From Cristatella mucedo (Eukaryota > Bryozoa > Phylactolaemata > Cristatellidae), in contig WPIO01000050.1 of assembly GCA_009760855.2 (NCBI GenBank), forward strand, positions 1,306,001 to 1,370,000: a stretch of DNA of 64,000 nucleotides, in the 5' to 3' direction. The position numbers and the translations under genes are program-made. Below, piece after piece: positions 1 through 10,904 of the stretch. The stretch's first letter is position 1. Every line of letters begins with the position of its first letter. Under the pieces are notes generated by a model, which ran no database searches, was not told where the DNA came from, and saw only the letters and a list, made by a program, of their open reading frames with translations.

Positions 1-345
1 TAATGGCGTTATCTTCTCATAAGCCTGCAGCAAAACTCAGCTGACTGCGTAATACCCGTGTGTACAGTAGGGATTTAACTTCAAGATGAGGTCACTATTG
101 GCAGGCTTGAATGCGAACATCAAGGAATTACGAGCGATAAGTAAAGTAGGAATATTACAATTAGCAAGAGGATTTCGGTAGAGACGTTGCTTCCTTAGTG
201 GCAATTTATCTTATTTTATCTATGTTGCTGAACAAGAAGCTGCTAGATAACCACAAGGATCACTAGGTAACATCACTAGGTAACCTGGGAAATTTTAAGG
301 AGATCCGTTATAGTCAAAATTTATTGCGGATCTGTGTTTCCAAAG
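1..345 (-). mobile_element. LINE-A fragment (region between endonuclease and RT)
   Basis: This segment aligns by eye, with substitutions and gaps, to the stretch around 4800-5035 of the better preserved minus-strand LINE-A copy. Shared phrases include the one around the direct motif tcactaggtaa and the segment gaacaagaagctgctagataa. No open frame survives. It is cut by the window edge. Confidence 0.6.
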
Positions 346-1890
346 TTTTTTTTTCAGTAGCCGGTTTTAAGGTTAACGCCCAAGTTCACTTTTCTTGAGT
401 GAGAGAGAGAGCATCATTGCCAGCAGTTACAATAGCTAGCAGCCAGAGACTCGGGGCGCTGGATACATGCAGGCTTCGGATCCCATGCGTGCCGCGGCAC
501 ACACATGCCCGGAAAACTTTGGCCAATTATCGCAGCGAAAGATGCCCATTCTATGATTCAGACTACGCGTATGAAATTCCTTTGAACCACGACTTCGCTT
601 CCGCATTCGGCCCAAAGTTTCTCGCGCGGCTTCGTCCCTTGCTAATCTCACGAGCGGCGGCAAAAGCTCCGCACCAGTCACTCCTGCGGCTCTGTCTAGC
701 CTCCTTCGATTCGCCTCCTTCGAGCTGAATATCGCGCCATTTTGCTTTTCCATCCGGCAGTGCACATCGCATCTGCTAAACGTGCGTCGGCGATTCTGCG
801 GAGTGTAAATACTGGGAGGCTGCTTCCGTCACTCGAGCCCACTTGCGCTTCAAGCGCTGGCGTTCCACAGCACTTTAATGGATGGCAGACAACGATAAAA
901 TGAAACCTATACCGCTAAGCATCAAACCGTCATCGGAGGAGCCTTTGCGGCCACCTGCACGTGGTCCGATTGTACACACACCTACCTATTCCCTATTAGT
1001 TTGGGTAATACGCGTTCGGTATGTGTAAGCCTTTCTAGGACAGGAAATACCGTCGCACTGAGGAATGCGAGAAAGTAGCACGCCCGGTTCGGGTTCTGGA
1101 GCACTTCGAGAGCTAGCGCAACGAAAAATCGCAAGTGTCACGCTCTTATGCTGGATCATTGTAAGCGTCATCAAGTTAGGGGGTGTTTTAATGGAAGACA
1201 AAAATAAAATCCACACTTCGGGAGCATATCACTTCTGAAACTGGATTAACTGGAGGCCAAATCTATCGAGGTTTGCTATGTTCACCGCTACACGACCACA
1301 GTCAGAGGAGCTGATATGACGAAGGAAAGTTCCGATTACGAGTTTTTTCAGATACGATTCCTTTCAGATTACGAGTTCTTTCAGGCACCGCAAGAAGAAA
1401 ATTAATGAAAACTCGGGAAAGGTTAGGCACAACCATGAAAAAGTTAGAGGACCTTTTGATAGGGAACGCATTTCAGATTGCTGACAAGTTATGCAACGTG
1501 AGAGTTTTGCCGTTCTCGACGAAAAAGGCTTAACATCGGAACTTTTTCACCAGATGTAGGCTTTTATTCCATTGGTAGAAAGACCGTTGAGTAATATGTC
1601 GCAGATAAGTCCAGAAGGGATTTTACAAACGGATGGACTAGCTTAGCTGTTGCATTTATATCTCGTATAACTTTCGGATACTTTAAACTCTTGATGAATG
1701 GCATTTGGTCACTGACATTCTCTCACTAAAATCTTTCGTCAACAGCGTTTCTAAAAAAATGCCATTTCTGAAAAACCGCTGTGTGCAGATTTCAGTTTTC
1801 AAAAAACAATAAAACAGCTTCTAGCAGCTGTTTTATTGTTTTTTCTCATGGTTTTAATAATTTTACAGACAATAGCTTTTTTGTAATTAA
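346..1890. other. Intergenic, no recognised feature
   Basis: I see no convincing gene here. Short open frames at 399-728 and 986-1216 match nothing I know and overlap frames on the other strand. A block around 420-860 is richer in G+C than its flanks but has no recognisable product. Confidence 0.4.
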
Positions 1891-1891
1891 C

Positions 1892-1894
1892 ATC

Positions 1895-1925
<31 letters not shown>
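1892..1925. repeat. (AT)n microsatellite
   Basis: About 17 uninterrupted AT units, in an AT-rich stretch. Confidence 0.95.
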
Positions 1926-1927
<2 letters not shown>

Positions 1928-2170
1928 TGATAAGCTCTAAATCGACAATTTTACCTCTTATAATAATATTTCAACGATGCAAGTGCACAAAGTGTCTTGT
2001 CTGAGAGACCAGATCTTAATATTTTACAGAAATGTGTAAAGATCGAAAAAAAACTTTTTTAAAGTCCGTCGATCTCGATTTAATTGGATAGAATTGCGTT
2101 GTAGGATTTCTGGAAGTCTTAAGCGTGCTGGCCAGACTTACTGGAGAGCACGAATTTGGACTTGAGCCAT

Positions 2171-2640
2171 TTAAAACTGTCTCGCCCTCTGACTGCAATT
2201 GATGATCCTTTTTTCAAGCAACAAATTCAATTCACCTTGTAGAGACAAGTTTACACTTTTACAGTTCACCGTATCGTTTGACGGCTGCTGGATGACAACT
2301 TCTACATCGTTGACCACAAATAGACGATTTGCTAGATTTCCTGCGAATTTAAGCATATATGTTGATGCTACGAATGGATATTGGAGACTTCTTAAGTGGT
2401 TCATGAAATTCTTGTTCAATCGTTCTTCAACGCGGCACTTCAAATTTTTCATGAGCTTGTTTCTAGTTTCATTCTTCGGGTTAGAGAGCTTGTTGGACAT
2501 AAATTTCAATATGGCGTCAGCACTCATCAATGTAGTGTATTATCGACTTATATTATCAACAGCAAGTTTCACATTTCCAATTACCTTAAGAATATCTTAG
2601 AGAGCGTCAAAATCTAATGTGTTAATCATTTTTTGTGCCT
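2171..2640 (-). pseudogene. hAT-type transposase remnant (middle/C-terminal part)
   Basis: The minus strand has a 119-residue open frame whose pattern fits the helical region of BED-type hAT transposases: LMKNLKCRVEERLN followed by a short run ending in LRSLQYP, then FAGNLANRLF. Just upstream on the same strand the translation reads VIGNVKLAVDNIS, again hAT-like. A BED-type zinc finger lies on the same strand at 5748-6014. The two pieces are now separated by LINE-A insertions at 2685-3018 and 3087-5630, so they may be one transposon split by later insertions. Family assignment is by motif memory only; no catalytic triad is visible in this piece. Confidence 0.5.
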
Positions 2641-2684
2641 TGATATCAGTTAATATCTCGTGGATGGTGCCTTCTATATTTACT

Positions 2685-3018
2685 AGCGAACTCACTACCG
2701 ACTTGCGTTACGACATCCCCTGACTTGACCACATTTAAAAAAAACTAAAAACGCACCTATTTATGACAGCATTTGGTGGGTGCCTGTGATTCATCCTTTA
2801 TGTGCTTATGTGTGCTGACACTGAGCATGCTGCCACTAACCGCACTTTCATGTTGACCTTTTGCATGTCATCCCTAACCATGTTATTCATGTTGTTTATC
2901 AAGCATGATACCACTAACCATTTGATCGTGCTTCCTTTGCGGCAATTGTAGAGCACCTAGAGAGAGATTGAGTTCTCGGAGGGGGCTTTATCAATTGTAT
3001 AATTATTATTATTATTCC
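2685..3018 (+). mobile_element. LINE-A 3' end (5'-truncated)
   Basis: It contains the end of the reverse-transcriptase ORF, a 3' UTR with the repeated phrase catgctgaccctgtgcatg-like, the conserved terminal stretch agagagattgagttctc and an (ATT)n tail. The same block recurs throughout the window. It is a typical 5'-truncated retrotransposon copy. Confidence 0.85.
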
Positions 3019-3086
3019 TCTCCCGAGCTTTCCCGGGATATCGGCACTGTGTTTCTCGTTTCTTCGTAATAATCATGAACTGGCTT

Positions 3087-5630
3087 ATAATAATAATTAC
3101 ACACTTAATAAACTCCCTCAGACCACTACATCTCTTTCTAGGCGTTTTACATTTGTTGCAACGGAAACATGATCAAATGGCTAGGGGTAGCATGCTCAAT
3201 AAACGACAAGAATAGCAATTGTTAGGGGTGATATGCACAGGGTCAGCATGCAAGCATGGTTAGTGGCATCATGCACAGTGTCAGTACGCATAAGCACATG
3301 AAGGTCTAATCACAGGGACCCACTAAATGCTGTAATAATAGGATGTTTTTTTAGTTTTTTTTAATGTGGTCAAGTCAGGAGATGTTGTGACGCCAGTTGA
3401 AAGTGAGTTCCTGGCTTTTGGAGCATGCGAAATAAAGGCACGGACTCCGAAGGATTCGAGGTTTGTACGAGGTATCGGTGAGCAGCTACATTCTAAAAAG
3501 CCGGTGATACGATGCCTGGTGGGGCAATAGATCTGATAAGTAGACTGGAGCAAAAGAATAAAGGGACCTAAAAGTGAGTGACAAAATCTTGAAGTTGCTT
3601 GACTTGTTGCCATTGTTACGAAAGACAAGCCTAGCGTCTGAGTTTTGCACCAGCTGTAAGCGGCTACTTTTACAGGCCGGTAGACGAGCAAGCAGTGAGT
3701 TACAGAAATCAAGACTGGACGTCGCAAATACGTATACCAACTTAGATGTGGTATATCTGTCTAAACAAGCCCTAATTCTAGCAATATTATGTAACTGAAA
3801 ATAGGCAGACTTGATTGTGGAGCTGACGTCGTCGTTTAACGAAAGGTCACTTTGAAACATGACACCTAGCTTTCGTGCAGATTCAAAAGGAGATATGCTG
3901 GCAGAGCCGATTTTGAGCGTGAGCCTTTCCACTTTCTGGATCACACATTGTTTTCTCATAACTAGTAAGTTGGTTTTTATCATCATTGAATTAAAGAAAA
4001 CTTGCTACCATCCATGTGCTCATGTCATTAAAGCATGAAGCAAGGGAATTGTGAAAATTCGAAGGCTGGTGGGATCAAAACAAACTTACAACTGAGTGAC
4101 ATCCGCATAGAAGTGAAAGCCTAGATTGTGCTTGGCAATTACATCGGCAAAAGAGAGTATAAACCATGAAAAGAACCGGACCAATCACGGAGCCCTGAGG
4201 TACCCCATATTTAGGAGGTCCCTTGGATGATTTTTGTCCATTCACATTAATACTCGGAGTCTCCCACTGAGGTAGAACCTTAACCATTTCAGAGCAGTGC
4301 CAGTGATGCACAGGCGAGATGAGAGGCGCTCAAGAAGGATTCGGGGATCGACATTATCAAAGGTTGCCGTAAGATCTAGGAAAACAAGCAGAGATACTCT
4401 ACACACGTCTGCATTCTTAGTTAGGTCGTTGTAAACCCGAAGTAATGCTGACTCTGTGGAGTGATTAGATCTAAAAACAGATGGGACTTACTAGCAAGGT
4501 TTGAAATTTCCACATATTAGTTCAGCTGGTCTGCCACGACTCATTCCACTGTTTCACTGTCTTTGAAAGGAATGGTAGAAGGGAGACTAGGCAGTAGTTG
4601 CTCAAGTTCTCTTGATCTAGTGCTGTTGTTTTGACTAGTGGCCTGACTACAGCTTTTTTGAAAGGTTCTGGGACATGAGGCTTGTGATAAAACAGAAATT
4701 AAAGACAATGACACATTAATGATGCTAGTTATGCATGGCAGCAGCAGATCGATACAACGTAGGAGCGGGGCAGTGAGAATAGGGTCCAAAGAACTTTTGT
4801 CTACTTTGATTGGGATATGAACTTATAGATGAGATCACTAGTAACCTGCTTGAATGTAGACATTTAGGTGCTTCAAGAAATCGGGGGACAGCATTCTAGG
4901 GGGGATGCTGCCATCACAAGGATGGACTCCCTGATCTTGTCTATCTTCTGGACCAAGAAGCTAGATAAGCGATCAGCTAGATCATCACAGGGATCATCAG
5001 GTAAGAAGCTATTTATGGGAGCGGTTTAGGAGATTGTTGACCATCATTTTTGGAGTGTGCACCATTGATTCGACATCGTTTTTATAGAAGCCAGACGTGG
5101 CTATGATCGATTGGAAGGACCGACGGTAGTCCTCGTATGCCTATCGATAGACAGTCAGTCCTCATCTTCTGTATGCTTCTTTCAAGCTTGCGATTAGTGG
5201 ACCTGGCTAGTTTAATGTCTGCAGTAAACCATAGGCCGTCTGGGTGAGATTGCACAGTGCGCTTAGTCAGAAATGCAAACTCGTCGAGCTTGTCAGCTAG
5301 TGTCGTGTTGTAGCTATCTGCCAACGATGAAAGATCGGAGGGGGACTGAGCAGCAGAGGCGAGGCAGGTATTCTCGCACGGACAGCATCGATTTCGAGGA
5401 TCTTGAGGTTTCGCGATTCACGTGTGATTTTTTAGAGGAGGAGCAGGGCAAACATCGTAGACTGAATGAGATCTGCATGCGGTGATATAAGCAGCATTTG
5501 TTTAAAATTCTGGATGACAAAGTGCAGTTGTATGAGAAAATTCGGTCGAGTGTGTGACCCTTGATGTGAGTAGGGTTATGCACGTGAGCCACAAGAGACA
5601 TGGAGGATCTTTTCATTAAATCGCTTCCAT
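3087..5630 (-). mobile_element. LINE-A, long degenerate copy
   Basis: Read on the minus strand this runs from the C-terminal part of an apurinic-type endonuclease (around 5314-5616, AHVHNPTHIKGHTLDRI) through a linker, the reverse-transcriptase core with GVPQGSVIGPVLF (around 4150-4200) and C-terminal LDFCNSLLARLP (around 3690), to the 3' tail at 3087 with (AAT)n. Frameshifts and stops break every domain. The element is of the CR1/L2 group of non-LTR retrotransposons and is certainly inactive. It sits between two hAT transposase pieces of the same strand. Confidence 0.85.
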
Positions 5631-5747
5631 TTTCTGAAAGTTCGAGTCCATCCCGTGAGATTAATTACCGTATATACTTGTTTCTAGTGATAGCTCTTCT
5701 TGATATCCATCAGCAGCGAGATCGGCAACAATCTCCGTCGGACTCTT

Positions 5748-6014
5748 TTACCCTAGGAAAACGGCCATCGTTTTTGTTCTCTTACAGTTCACGGCCTCTT
5801 CTTTGGATGCAAAAATTTCGTCTGATTTTACAAAATTGATTTCATGTATTTTTAGATGATTTTTCGACTTTGTGGTGGAGTATTTAGAACATTTGATGAT
5901 TGTATTACAACGTCTACAGTGACCTCTTGGCTCTTCTATAGTTGGATTTTTTTTGAGGCGTATTCCCAAATTGAAGACATGGCTGAAAAAAACTTCAATG
6001 TTTGCTAATGCCAC
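5748..6014 (-). pseudogene. BED-type zinc finger fragment of a hAT transposase
   Basis: An 88-residue minus-strand frame contains the zinc-ligand spacing of a BED finger: GHCRRCNTIIKCSKYS then NHLKIHE, that is C-x2-C followed by H-x4-H. BED fingers stand at the N terminus of many hAT transposases. Orientation agrees with the transposase piece at 2171-2640. The region between them has been interrupted by LINE-A copies. A domesticated BED gene is possible but no splice sites support it. Confidence 0.5.
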
Positions 6015-6502
6015 AAGATCAGTTTAATTAATATCTTACTTAATTTTTGAAAAATTGCACTTAATTTTAGTTTTTGGCCAATTTGCTATAAGTCATTAGA
6101 TAAAATCACATACACATTTAAAAGAAAATTAAAACAATTCCGCTACCTATTGCAGATCTATAAAGTACGTTGGAGTTGCAGTTGTGGTATCTTTTTGCTT
6201 ACAAATTTCTGTTAGAAACAATAAAGTAGTTAGAAAAAAAAGCTGTTTACTGCTTTTTTATTTTGTGTGAAAACCAGCTGTTGTACTATACTGATAATAG
6301 TTACCAGAAAGTCTACTTACCAAAATAGTACGTACATCATTGCATTGCACTATCACAGCTTGTGATCCATAATGGCGACCCTAACCTAGCGGTCGAGAAG
6401 TGCTTAGGTATTGTATTTCCGCTTGCATAGTAAACTAAGGATGGTTTAAACTCTTGTTGAACCTCTTCCGTCCCTACACTTTGTCTAGGCCCTAAAAAAA
6501 AT
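6015..6502. other. AT-rich spacer, no recognised feature
   Basis: AT-rich sequence without a supported gene. It may belong to the flank of the hAT transposon whose BED finger lies just left. Confidence 0.35.
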
Positions 6503-6693
6503 GTAGGGACTCTCAACTTCCCTAATGTCGAGACCCTTTAATACAGTTCCTCAGGTTGTGTCGACCCCTAGCCATAAAATTCTGTGTGTGAAAAATGAGG
6601 AAGTGCGTGTTTTCCGATGGTCTTTGGCGACCCCTGTCCAAGGGTCGTTCGACACCCAAACTACTGCCGCGACCCATAGATTGAGCACCGCTG
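6503..6693 (+). mobile_element. SPIN-like non-autonomous hAT transposon
   Basis: The segment has the layout and wording of the SPIN (Space Invaders) hAT MITE as I remember it. It starts with a terminal repeat reading ctctcaacttccctaatg, continues with accctttaatacagttcctc, then ccctagccataaaatt, then gtgttttccgatggtctttg, gggtcgttcgac, and closes with gattgagcaccgctg, the complement of the first terminus. It is diverged by many point changes, so the copy is old. Assignment is from recall of the consensus and has not been searched. Confidence 0.75.
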
Positions 6694-6822
6694 GTCTAGG
6701 GGCTCATTCTTCGTGATCAAGGTGGTCGGTTCAAGTCCAACAGTGGGCCATCCTTTAGTACCTACTGCCAGTAGTGATAATGACTGTTAAGGCTCTTCTG
6801 TCGCAAAATAAATAATTAATGA
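6694..6822 (+). mobile_element. SINE-2 (partial)
   Basis: It follows the SPIN-like element directly. It contains a tRNA-type B box (ggttcaagtcc) followed by the SINE-2 body gtgggccatcctttag and the tail phrase aggctcttctgtcgc. The A-box part is diverged. Confidence 0.65.
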
Positions 6823-7000
6823 TGCATTGTTTACATAATACATAACGACAAAATCTGTGTATAATAATAACTAACAAGTTAAATCAATCAGGCAATACCT
6901 TACCTCGAGCAAGTAAGCTGCTAGCAGACGCAGAGCTTAGGAGTTAGGTCTACACAATCCCAGTCTGCTAGGCCCTACGATTAATATCTACGATACGATG
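6823..7000. other. Short AT-rich spacer
   Basis: No recognised feature. Confidence 0.3.
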
Positions 7001-8473
7001 AGCGTACGACAAAATCCGGCGTCCGCCTCGACGGCTGAGCATGGCCGCTGAGCGGAACAGTAGCTGCCACCGCTAGTCGACCGCGCCGGTCAGTTATGGC
7101 AGCAACCCTTCGCCCATTGAGTCCGCGGAAGTCAGCCACTACGGCTAAGCCCATTGCTGCTAAATTTTCAAGCGGGCGATGTCGTCTGTACGCTGTCTAT
7201 CAGCTCCTGGCTTCTTCGGATGAGAGGAAAGTGCAGCAGCTATTCCACTCCTGCTTAAACCGCGCGAAAAAAAAGCCGCGGCCGCTACCTGCGTCTATTT
7301 TCATCGCGTCGCTCATTCGAACGACGCTCGACAGCCTGCGCGACCTGCACGTGAACGTGCGAGATTCTGTGCAGCCTCGACGGTCTCGACGTCGAGGACT
7401 CGAGCACCGGGAAGTGCGCTGCCACGGAGTGGCATGGAATGGACGCATCGCGGCGACGACGCATGCCGAGCTGCGGGCGGACCACAGTGGCCAGCAGCAG
7501 CCAGGGTTCTGCGGCTCGGCGGCGCCAGGACGGCTAGATTTAACCGGTTGCCGTTTTGACCGTTTGACGACGGCGGCTCATTGAGGAAGCATTTTACCTT
7601 CGCCTACGCCTCCTCCAGAATCCACCTGCGGCGAATCGCCGAGGACGACGAACTGGAACACGGCGAAAATGTGTGAACGGCAGCTGCGCGCACGACTGGA
7701 AAGGCAGCGACGCACGACTGGCGACGCGCGCAGTGGCGCGGCGCACGGCGCCGGAATCAGGCGCACGCCGTTTGCTGGCCTCGATCTCTGAGGAATGTTC
7801 CCTTCCGCCGCCATGTCGGGCGCTGGCTGGCGCCCGCACGAAGCGCCACGACATGGACGGCGCGCTCGCTCGCGTCGCTCTCGTCGCCTTAGGTTACGAT
7901 GCCACGCTGGGTCGCGGGGTCGCGCGGTCGCGACTCCCCAAGCCTTCGCGATGCATTCCCGTCTCTCGCTCGAGCGCTGCGACGTACTTCCGGTGCGCTA
8001 CGCGCTGCGTTAACTCGACGGACTGCTTGCGAATTCTCACGAACCGCAAGTTCGAGCTCCACCGGAAAGCATTTCTATTGGCGAGAAAAGTTGCTACCGG
8101 AAGACGAAAAATCTGGACCGCGAGGTCATGACCCGCCACGCTAGTCGCCCGTCCGACCGACAATCCCATAAGGCAACATCGCTGAAGCACTTTTTTGTTC
8201 AGTCGCCTCATTCTTTAAGAAAGCCCGTCTAGACGTTTTACTACTGTCTGCGTCCGCCACGTTGCCTAACCGTAAGGAGGCTCTCACTCTCCCGCCCCGC
8301 CCCCCCCCCGCTACTTCCCGTTATTACTCTCTCATGCTCTCCCTTTTACTCGCTGCCGGAACGTACTAGCGGGCGACGCTAACTGCTGCGTTGCGAGACA
8401 CGTGCGTCATTTCGCCACGGCAGTCTGCGCGACGACTCGACGACCAACAACGCCGGAAGCGACGGTGACAGAG

Positions 8474-8478
<5 letters not shown>

Positions 8479-8566
<88 letters not shown>
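8479..8566. repeat. (GA)n microsatellite
   Basis: About 44 GA units with almost no interruption, inside the CpG-dense block. Confidence 0.97.
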
Positions 8567-8570
<4 letters not shown>

Positions 8571-8777
8571 AGAATTTCGAAAGCCTGCTGAGTCACCTGC
8601 TCTGTCAGCGCTCCCTCAGTCTAATAGGATCCTCGGAGATTCCGATCGCGCGACGCTGGCCTGCAATCGGTACGGGCGGGAACCGAGTCGGAATTGGACG
8701 AAAAGCCGGCCGTCCAATCACGTCTGCGGAGACGACGACGACGAGGATCCACGACGCTTTTGTTATAACGAAGCGCG

Positions 8778-8791
8778 TCACGTGTCACGTG
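8778..8791. promoter_or_regulatory. Tandem E-boxes (TCACGTG twice)
   Basis: Two copies of the palindromic E-box CACGTG, each preceded by T, lie at 8779-8784 and 8786-8791. A third half-related motif, cgtgtcacg, follows at about 8798. Such boxes bind bHLH-ZIP factors (Myc/Max, USF, MITF/TFE). Function here is inferred only from the motif and the CpG-rich setting. Confidence 0.35.
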
Positions 8792-9127
8792 TCGTAACGT
8801 GTCACGAAGCAGTCAGCAATCAGACAGCGGAGCGTAGGACGACGGGAGCTAAGGAGCGCGCGAAAATGAAGGCTCCGGATTGGACGTTTATGCGTGCGTC
8901 ACTGTATCCGGGTACGCCGCCGGGGTCTTTCGAGACTACTGGTATGACGCGGACGGAGCGGTCGTTTACTCAATCGTCCGCGTCACCTTCCCGCGACGTC
9001 AGTTGTCGCGAAAGGGAAGCGTCTTAAAATTTCATTCGGACGCAGGTCGGTGAGAAATACGCCATTCACCGAACGCGAGGCGTCACCGTGAATTTGATTA
9101 CCAGCACACGTTCGGAAATATAACCGA

Positions 9128-9240
9128 ATGCATCTCCGTCTGCTACTCCTCATAGTAACCAGGACTAGGTAAGTGTTATGCAGGAGAGTTCTCTTTAGTG
9201 AACTCGATGCCTAAGTGGCCTTCGGTATATTGATGGCTGG
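9128..9240 (-). mobile_element. LINE-B 3' tail fragment
   Basis: Minus-strand copy of the terminal LINE-B block seen at 10905-11030 and 62270-62380: catctccgtctg at its end, then gcaggagagttctc and cctaagtggccttcggta. Only the last roughly 110 bases remain. Confidence 0.6.
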
Positions 9241-9289
9241 TCTGAGGATTCAACACATTGTATTGGTCTTTTATCGTCTACCCTGGCAA

Positions 9290-10330
9290 GCAACATGCTG
9301 CTGATCTTGAGATGCATCTGTTAGCCTTCTCACCTCTGCTTGACGAGATGAGTTTTACTTGTGAGAACCAAGCGAATTTCATCAAATCGCCACTTGAGTA
9401 GTACCCCTTGTCTCTCGACCGCCTTTTCTGCTTGATTGGAGACAACTGCTCCACCAACAAGGCAACAGCTGTCCTTCTTAGCGCGCGACTTCTAGAATGC
9501 CGAAGTCACCGCTTTAATTTGGCTGTTGGGGCTTATTTAAGCAAATTCCTCGTCACTGAATCAGAGCTCGTTGGGAAGCTTATGTCAAACTTGCCCACAC
9601 TTAAGCAGTCTGGCAGATTGCGCTTGACGACTTGACTCCGCCCAGTAAAGCGAAATTTCACCTACTGACAGGTGTTCCATATATGTTTCAGCGCTTCGAA
9701 AGACTCCTGCCCAACCTGGATGAGGCAGACGTTGAAATAATGGACCTTGTTCCCATAGCTGGGCAGAAAAGGAGTACTCGGGATCGCAAGCAAGCATTGG
9801 TGAATTTTAAATATGTTAGTATAGTGCTGCAGCGACGCGACATGTTCATTAAAGAATCGGATGTTTTATTCCAATCGACCATTGACTCATACCCAGAGTT
9901 CACCTTCCACCACTATGTTGGCAACAATTCAGATATCATTCACGGCGAAGATTCGGAAAAGGGCCATCGTTAAGATACGATCGAACAAGGAGAACACTCT
10001 GGCAATTCATTAAAGACGTGCTGTTGAACGATTGTTGCTGCCTGTATCTCCGGACGCGGAAAGCGCGGCAGATGATGATGCTCAATTGCCCACTCGCTGA
10101 GCGAGCATTCGAGCGACAACATGTTGAAGAATAGAAAGCATGCAGCAAGTACATCAACACCCGCTTAGAGCTTCCAACATAGAATGAGGTGGAGATAATT
10201 CTATCGGTGGCGAAGCGAGTGTTTCGTCTTAACCGGCCTGGTTTGTAACCCAGAACGTTGGAGGCGCTGCTTTTTCTGATTAAAAACAAATCACTGAGGT
10301 ATTTGGCTCTGGTCGCATTGATAGCGAATG
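9290..10330 (+). pseudogene. hAT transposase pseudogene
   Basis: Conceptual plus-strand translation shows the hAT RNase-H core signature LIGDNCSTNKA followed about 17 residues on by CRSHRFNLAVGAYL (9408-9630). A second frame (9632-9973) continues with LLPNLDEADVEIMDL, then IDSYPEFTFHHYV. Near 10210-10310 the C-terminal dimerisation region follows as AKRVFRLNRPG then TLEALLFLIKNKSL. This order is that of hAT transposases with a C-terminal hATC domain. A stop after the first frame, another near 9972 and one within the C-terminal part show it is dead. It differs from the BED-finger hAT remnant at 2-6 kb. Confidence 0.75.
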
Positions 10331-10429
10331 AAAAAGTCTCCGAGACACCAGCCAATGATAACGAAGACAACGAACAGGAATATGAAAACTATTGCTGAAA
10401 GTACAGAGAAAAATAGTTCAACATACAAT

Positions 10430-10565
10430 GTGCAATATATTGCATCGGTGGAATATAATATTACAATATATTGTATTTTTTAATTGAATATTGCAATATA
10501 TTGTATTTTAGAATTAGACGCTGCAATATATTGTTTTTTGGAACTAAATATTGCAATATCTTTAT
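10430..10565. repeat. 30-bp tandem repeat with palindromic core
   Basis: The palindrome caatatattg (preceded by g or a) recurs at 10432, 10463, 10493, 10523 and, altered, 10553. The period is 30-31 bases. Intervening bases are partly conserved (gaatta/gaacta). It is a short minisatellite. Confidence 0.85.
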
Positions 10566-10904
10566 TATTGAACCCCAGAAAATTAAATACAATAGCAATA
10601 TTATTGTGCCTCGGCTTGGATGGAGGCCACGGACAACTCGCTACAGGGGAACGCGGATTATCCAAGCCGTAACAACGAGCGTGCTGTCCAGCTCCTCCGC
10701 TCGTTGCCTTGGGCACTCGTTGCCTTGCGTGCGTGGCCGCATACCCGGAGCATGCCTGCACCCATCTATGTGCATAACTCGGCGAGACCGGGAACGTCCG
10801 ACGCCACGACTTAGTCGGCCAACTTCCGTTACCCAAGAGCCATGGTGACCTCTCCGCACATCTGGCCATGCCCACAGGTCAGACCCCGGCCCAGCCAGTG
10901 ACCC
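10566..10904. other. No recognised feature
   Basis: Moderately GC-rich sequence with overlapping frames in several phases and no recognisable product. Confidence 0.3.

Larger units (their letters stand above)
7001..9060. promoter_or_regulatory. CpG-dense block, possible promoter or non-coding exon region
   Basis: G+C and CpG content rise sharply over about 2 kb compared with flanks. Several open frames overlap on both strands, the longest being 7096-7584 (+, 162 residues, Arg-rich, no motif I know). Such overlapping frames are expected in CpG-rich DNA because stop codons become rare. No splice-linked homologous peptide was found, so I describe it as an island and do not call a gene. It could hold the first exon of an unrecognised gene. 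Confidence 0.45.

Noticed and set aside
7096-7584. 162-residue plus-strand ORF as a gene
   Set aside because: No motif, no splice context, equally open frames on the other strand in CpG-rich DNA.
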